Positions 60,077-64,000 of a DNA stretch of 64,000 nucleotides are shown here, piece after piece. The notes under the pieces were generated by a model. That model did not search any database. It had not been told where the DNA came from and saw nothing but the letters and a program-made list of their open reading frames with translations. The stretch comes from Herbaspirillum sp. CF444 (GTDB lineage: Bacteria > Pseudomonadota > Gammaproteobacteria > Burkholderiales > Burkholderiaceae_D). The DNA is taken from the NCBI RefSeq assembly GCF_000282135.1, contig NZ_AKJW01000061.1:62001-126000 (forward strand). Direction: 5' to 3'. The translations under genes and the position numbers were made by a program. Within the stretch, counting starts at the first letter, position 1. Each line of letters begins with the position of its first letter.

Positions 60077-61882
60077 TCAATCCGTATTGAACTGCAGCGC
60101 AGCCAGGCTCGCATACAGACCGTTCTGCGCAATCAGCGAAGCATGCGTGCCGGTCTCGACGATGCGGCCATGCTCCAGCACGATGATGCGGTCGGCGCGT
60201 TGCACGGTCGCCAGGCGGTGCGCAATGACCAGCGTGGTGCGGCCGATCATGGCGGCTTCCAGCGCGGTCTGCACGAGGCGTTCGGATTCGGCGTCGAGCG
60301 CGCTGGTGGCTTCGTCGAGCAGCAGCAGCGGCGGATTTTTCAACAGTGCGCGCGCAATCGCAATGCGCTGGCGCTGACCGCCCGACAGACGCACGCCGCG
60401 CTCGCCGAGGAAGGATTGGTAGCCCTGCGGCAGGCGCTCGATGAACTCGTGTGCGGCGGCCATTTTCGCGGCGGCAATGACTTCCTCGTCGCCGGCGTCG
60501 GCACGGCCGAAACGGATGTTCTCCAGTGCATTCTCGGAAAAAATGATGGTGTCTTGCGGCACGATGCCGATGGCTCCGCGCAGGGTTTGCAGGGACAGGA
60601 ACTTGATGTCGACGCCGTCCAGTCTGATCGCGCCTTGCTGCGGATCGTAGAAGCGCAGCAGCAACTGGAACAGCGTGGTCTTGCCCGCGCCGGACGGGCC
60701 GACGATGGCGATGGTCTCGCCGGGTTTGATATCGAGTGACAAATGCATCAGCGCACTGCTGTCGGGACGCGACGGATAATGGAAGACGACGTCTGCCAAT
60801 TGCAGCGCGGCGCCGTTGGCGGTGCGTGGCGGCAGCGTTTCCGGCAGCAGCACCGATTGCACCGGCGACTGTGCGGTCAGCAGATCGAGCAGGCGTTCGG
60901 TCGCGCCGGCGGCGCGCTGCGTGTCGCCCAGCACTTCCGACAAGGCGCCGATGGAGCCGGCCACCAGCGAGGCATACAGGATGAACTGGCCGAGCTGGCC
61001 GCCGCTCATGCTGCCCTGGACCACGGCATGCGCGCCCAGCCACAGCACGAATACGATGGCGCCGAATACCAGCAGGATCGCCATCATCGTCAGCACCGAG
61101 CGCGCGCGGATACGCTGCATGGCGGTGTGGAAGGCGCGCTCCACCGAGGTGCCGAAACGTCTGGCTTCGATCTCTTCATGCGTGAAGGCTTGCACCGTCG
61201 GCATGGCGTTGAGGATCTCGCCGGCCAGCGCCGAGGCATCGGCAACGCGGTCCTGCGATTCGCGCGAGAGCTTGCGCACGCGACGGCCGTAAAAGACGAT
61301 AGGCAGCACCACCGCCGCCAGCATCACGATGATGATGGAGGACAGCTTGACGCTGGTGATGAACAGCATGACCATGCCGCCGGCAAACAACAATCCGTTG
61401 CGCAGCGCCATCGAGATGCTGGTGCCGACCAGCGTCTGGATCAGCGTGGTGTCGGTGGTCAGGCGCGACAGCACTTCACCGGTCTTAGTGGTTTCAAAGA
61501 ACTGCGGGCTTTGCGTGACCACATGCGCGTAGACGGCACTGCGCAAGTCGGCGGTCACGCGTTCGCCCAGCCACGACACCATGTAGAACCGGGCTGCCGT
61601 CGCCACGCCGAGGACGCAGGCGACGCCGAACAGGGCAAGAAAATACAGGTCGATGTGCAGCGTGTTGGCAGCGGCGTCCGCGCCACCAATGCCGCTTTTG
61701 CCAAAGCCCAGATCGATCATTTGCCGGAACGCATACGGAATTGCCAGCGTCGCCGCCGCAGCGACGATCAGCGCCAGACCGGCCAGCATGAATTGACGCT
61801 TGTAAGGTTGCAGGAAGGGGAGCAGGCCGATCAGGGTTTTGATGCTGCCTTTGGCTGGTTCAGGTTTGATGCTTGATGACAT
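60077..61882 (-). CDS. MsbA-like ABC exporter (half-transporter)
   Basis: A 601-aa fused membrane/ATPase protein with six transmembrane helices (first at about residue 32) and an ABC domain: Walker A GPSGAGKTT, Q-loop IVPQDTIIF, signature VRLSGGQRQRIAIARAL, Walker B LLLLDEATSALD. It belongs to the lipid A/multidrug exporter group; a true msbA would normally sit next to lpxK, so this is more likely an ABCB-type exporter of unknown substrate. Divergent from egtD. Confidence 0.9.
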   Translation of the reverse strand: MSSSIKPEPAKGSIKTLIGLLPFLQPYKRQFMLAGLALIVAAAATLAIPYAFRQMIDLGFGKSGIGGADAAANTLHIDLYFLALFGVACVLGVATAARFYMVSWLGERVTADLRSAVYAHVVTQSPQFFETTKTGEVLSRLTTDTTLIQTLVGTSISMALRNGLLFAGGMVMLFITSVKLSSIIIVMLAAVVLPIVFYGRRVRKLSRESQDRVADASALAGEILNAMPTVQAFTHEEIEARRFGTSVERAFHTAMQRIRARSVLTMMAILLVFGAIVFVLWLGAHAVVQGSMSGGQLGQFILYASLVAGSIGALSEVLGDTQRAAGATERLLDLLTAQSPVQSVLLPETLPPRTANGAALQLADVVFHYPSRPDSSALMHLSLDIKPGETIAIVGPSGAGKTTLFQLLLRFYDPQQGAIRLDGVDIKFLSLQTLRGAIGIVPQDTIIFSENALENIRFGRADAGDEEVIAAAKMAAAHEFIERLPQGYQSFLGERGVRLSGGQRQRIAIARALLKNPPLLLLDEATSALDAESERLVQTALEAAMIGRTTLVIAHRLATVQRADRIIVLEHGRIVETGTHASLIAQNGLYASLAALQFNTD

Positions 61883-62194
61883 GTTGGCAAGGTTTGTGAT
61901 GTTGGTAAGGCAACTTACAGGCTGGATGTCAGAATTTTTATCAGGTGGTGAACCACATTGGTGATTGCAAGTCGATAGAATGCATAAGTATATGCATTCA
62001 TCAACTATTCAATCTGACAATAGATTGACCTCTTGAAATGCGCCGTGTGCGCTCAATATTCGGTAGCTGGTACTTTCTAAACGCGGTCTAGTGTATTGCA
62101 TGCCCGGATACCGTGCCGATCACGTTCATGCAGTTGTTACATTGCGCGGTTACATTGTGCCGTTACATCATGCGGTTACAACAAGGAGAGCAAA
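61883..62194. promoter_or_regulatory. Divergent regulatory region of the ABC exporter and egtD, with palindrome and tandem repeats
   Basis: GAATGCATA and TATGCATTC form a perfect 9-bp inverted repeat with the spacer AGTA at 61978-61999, a good operator candidate. From 62136 GTTACA is repeated four times exactly 13 nt apart (62136, 62149, 62162, 62175), each with a similar remainder, ending at the egtD Shine-Dalgarno. No leader peptide is recognised. Confidence 0.6.
62136..62187 (+). repeat. Four tandem 13-bp repeats upstream of egtD
   Basis: The units read GTTACATTGCGCG, GTTACATTGTGCC, GTTACATCATGCG and GTTACAACAAGGA; the last runs into the ribosome-binding site. The first three differ in a few positions only. 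The 13-nt spacing is not a DNA helical turn, so slipped-strand origin or RNA structure is as likely as protein binding. Confidence 0.7.
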
Positions 62195-63163
62195 TTGGCT
62201 CAACGAATGTTGCAGGACATGCAGGACGATTGGTCAGAACCCTGTCCTATCCGGAACGAATTGCACGACGGTCTGACGGCCGAGGCCGCCAGCATTTCTC
62301 CCAAGTATTTTTACGACGCGCTCGGTTCCACCTTGTTCGAAGCGATTTGCGCGCTGCCGGAATACTACCCGACCCGCACCGAGGCGCAGATCTTCGAGCA
62401 GCATGCCGAAGATATCGCCGCCACTGTCGGCAAAGGCGTGACCATGATCGACCTGGGCGCCGGCAATTGCGCCAAGGCGGCGCGCCTGTTCCCTTCCTTG
62501 CAACCACGCCAGTATGTGCCCATCGATATTTCGACGGAATTCCTGCGCGAGGCGGTGAACGGCTTGCGGCAAAAATTTCCGGCGATTCCGATGCAGGAAA
62601 TCGCGATGGACTTTTCCGCCTCGCTGCAACTGCCGTCGGCGGTCGGACGTGAAAACCGCCTGTTCTTCTATCCCGGATCCTCGCTCGGCAATTTCGCGCC
62701 GGAAGAAGCGCTGCAGTTCCTGCGCCGCATGCGTCACGGCTTGCAACTGGGCGAAGCCGGCGGCGTCTTGCTCGGCATCGATCTGGTGAAGGACAAGGCG
62801 GTGCTCGATGCCGCCTACGACGATGCGCTGGGCGTGACGGCGGCGTTCAACCGCAATGCGCTGTTGCACGTCAATCGTTTGCTGGGCAGCGACTTCGCGA
62901 TCGGCGATTGGCAGCATCGCGGCTTTTTCAATCCTGCGTTGTCGCGCATAGAGATGCATCTGGAAGCGCGCCGCGATGTCGCCGTGACATGGTGCGGCGG
63001 CGAGCGGAAATTCCGCCAGGGCGAACGCATTCATACCGAGAACAGCTACAAATTTACACCGGACGGCTTCAGCGACTTGCTGCGGCAAGCCGGTTTCGGC
63101 CAGGCCAAGATGTGGTTCGATCCGCAGAAGTGGTTCATGTTATGTTACGCGCGGCCGGTGTGA
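62195..63163 (+). CDS. egtD: L-histidine N-alpha-methyltransferase
   Basis: A 322-aa SAM-dependent enzyme that trimethylates histidine to hercynine, the first step of ergothioneine synthesis. ISPKYFYDALGSTLFEAICALPEYYPTRTE is the diagnostic N-terminal motif; MIDLGAGNCAKAARLF binds SAM; FFYPGSSLGNF and LGIDLVKD follow. The start is TTG 62195 with AAGGAG 6 nt upstream, giving MAQRMLQDMQ and the usual length; the longer upstream reading covers the repeats. egtB follows after 43 nt. Confidence 0.92.
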   Translation: MAQRMLQDMQDDWSEPCPIRNELHDGLTAEAASISPKYFYDALGSTLFEAICALPEYYPTRTEAQIFEQHAEDIAATVGKGVTMIDLGAGNCAKAARLFPSLQPRQYVPIDISTEFLREAVNGLRQKFPAIPMQEIAMDFSASLQLPSAVGRENRLFFYPGSSLGNFAPEEALQFLRRMRHGLQLGEAGGVLLGIDLVKDKAVLDAAYDDALGVTAAFNRNALLHVNRLLGSDFAIGDWQHRGFFNPALSRIEMHLEARRDVAVTWCGGERKFRQGERIHTENSYKFTPDGFSDLLRQAGFGQAKMWFDPQKWFMLCYARPV

Positions 63164-63206
63164 GCGGCGCAACACCGCACGAGACGAACAACAGGAGATG
63201 AGCAGC

Positions 63207-64000
63207 ATGCACAATGAAACGGCCGTACTGGCCGCAACCAACGCAGCCAATGCCGCCATCGTCGATGACTTCCTGCGCACGCGCGAATACTCGATGATCC
63301 TGGCGACGCCTTTGTCGGACGAAGATTGCGGTGCCCAGTCGATGCCCGACGCCAGTCCGATCAAGTGGCATCTGGCGCACACCAGCTGGTTCTTCGAAAC
63401 CTTCATTCTCGAAACCTGCGAGCCAGAGTTCGCGCCGTTTCATCCGGCGTTTCGGGTCTTGTTCAATTCCTATTACGAAGGCGTGGGCGACAAGCACCCG
63501 CGTCCTCAGCGCGGCATGCTCACGCGTCCGTCGCTGGCCGAGATCCGCGCCTATCGTTCCAACATCGACCTGCGCATGCAGGCGTTGCTGCTGTCGGATG
63601 TCTGCGATGCCGATTGCCTGCGCCTGCTGGAGCTGGGCATGCAGCATGAGCAGCAGCATCAGGAGCTGATGCTGACCGATGTCAAGCATCTGCTGTCGCT
63701 CAACCCGCTCAAGCCGGCCTATCTGCCGCGCGCCTTGCAGGCCATGCCGGTGCAGACCGAGCTGGAATGGAATGCCTTCGATGCAGGCATCGTGGAAATA
63801 GGTTATGGCAACAAAGAGCGCGGCGGATTCTGTTTCGACAACGAGTTGCCGTCGCACCGCCAATTCGTTGAATCATTTGCCATCGGCTCGCGCCTGGTCA
63901 GCAATATCGAATACCTGATGTTTGTCGAGCAGGGCGGCTACGACAATCCGGCCTATTGGCTGTCGGCTGGTTGGGATTGGCGCAGCAGCAATGACATCAG
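63207..64000 (+). CDS. egtB: Ergothioneine biosynthesis sulfoxide synthase EgtB (C-terminus beyond window)
   Basis: The first 264 codons of a longer gene; the frame is open to the window end. The DinB-like domain supplies the iron ligands H58 (KWHLAHT), H147 and H151 (MQHEQQHQE), and the FGE-sulfatase-like domain begins near GYGNKERGGFCFDNELPSH. EgtB is a non-haem iron enzyme that joins hercynine and a cysteine donor with O2. ATG 63207 is preferred to ATG 63198, which is too close to AGGAG. The order egtD-egtB is the reverse of many actinobacterial clusters but common in proteobacteria. Confidence 0.92.
   Translation, partial: MHNETAVLAATNAANAAIVDDFLRTREYSMILATPLSDEDCGAQSMPDASPIKWHLAHTSWFFETFILETCEPEFAPFHPAFRVLFNSYYEGVGDKHPRPQRGMLTRPSLAEIRAYRSNIDLRMQALLLSDVCDADCLRLLELGMQHEQQHQELMLTDVKHLLSLNPLKPAYLPRALQAMPVQTELEWNAFDAGIVEIGYGNKERGGFCFDNELPSHRQFVESFAIGSRLVSNIEYLMFVEQGGYDNPAYWLSAGWDWRSSNDI

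Noticed and set aside
60077-61882. Calling the ABC exporter the true msbA
   Set aside because: No lpxK or other lipid A gene is adjacent and the sequence alone does not separate MsbA from other ABCB-type exporters.
62091-62276. 61-codon frame upstream of egtD
   Set aside because: Covers the 13-bp tandem repeats and overlaps the egtD start in another frame; no ribosome-binding site or family likeness.

Overview
The window looks like a chromosomal segment of a betaproteobacterium in the Oxalobacteraceae, most probably Herbaspirillum or a close relative. The order ribF-ileS-lspA-coaBC-dut, the run glnE-yhdP-nitrilase-tldD-aroG, and the high G+C housekeeping genes all fit. A side-by-side biuret hydrolase and second cysteine hydrolase with allophanate hydrolase also fits what I recall of Herbaspirillum sp. 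BH-1. This assignment is inference from sequence; no database was searched. No tRNA, rRNA, CRISPR array, insertion sequence or phage gene was seen.

Layout. 1-5.9 kb: start of dut, coaBC, lspA, ileS and ribF, all on the minus strand. 6.2-6.7 kb: a GNAT acetyltransferase. 6.7-18.8 kb: one long minus-strand nitrogen-scavenging operon, read in the order atzF, a SsuABC/NrtABC-type importer, a BMP-type importer (binding protein and two permeases), biuH, the BMP-type double ATPase, a second isochorismatase-fold hydrolase (candidate triuret hydrolase), an AtzH/HpxZ-like small protein, and a GntR regulator. Several of these genes overlap by ATGA or lie 2 nt apart. Together they could import a urea-condensate compound and strip it stepwise: triuret to carboxybiuret/biuret, to allophanate, to ammonia and CO2. 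19-26 kb: yidB-like gene, rsmE, tkt, a GNAT gene, gap, a small lipoprotein and a methyltransferase.

26-34.1 kb is an accessory, visibly more A/T-rich island. It holds an orphan two-domain fimbrial adhesin, then two very small divergent genes encoding paralogous Cys-containing peptides with double-glycine leaders (MKQ[LI]DR[TS]QLEN[VI][AS]GG). Downstream of the plus-strand peptide lie an LpxL-like acyltransferase with a degenerate catalytic motif, an HlyD-type adaptor, a C39-peptidase ABC exporter and a TolC-type outer-membrane channel. This is a complete type I export line for leader-cleaved peptides, and the best candidate for an undescribed system: a possibly acylated microcin-like family. 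A duplicated 13-bp promoter motif and a 12-bp inverted repeat sit symmetrically between the two peptide genes.

34-64 kb returns to core functions: glnE, yhdP, a Nit-type amidase, tldD, aroG, a VOC protein, yajQ, murB, ppnP, argG, argF, rsgA, phhB, an M48 protease, orn, a TauE/SafE permease, yecA-like gene, srkA, tag, gabD, an Old Yellow Enzyme homologue, an MsbA-like ABC exporter, and egtD with the start of egtB (ergothioneine). Regulatory features include a Phe/Tyr-rich leader peptide with terminator before aroG (classic attenuation), a terminator-like hairpin abutting the argF start codon, and four 13-bp-phased GTTACA repeats directly before egtD.
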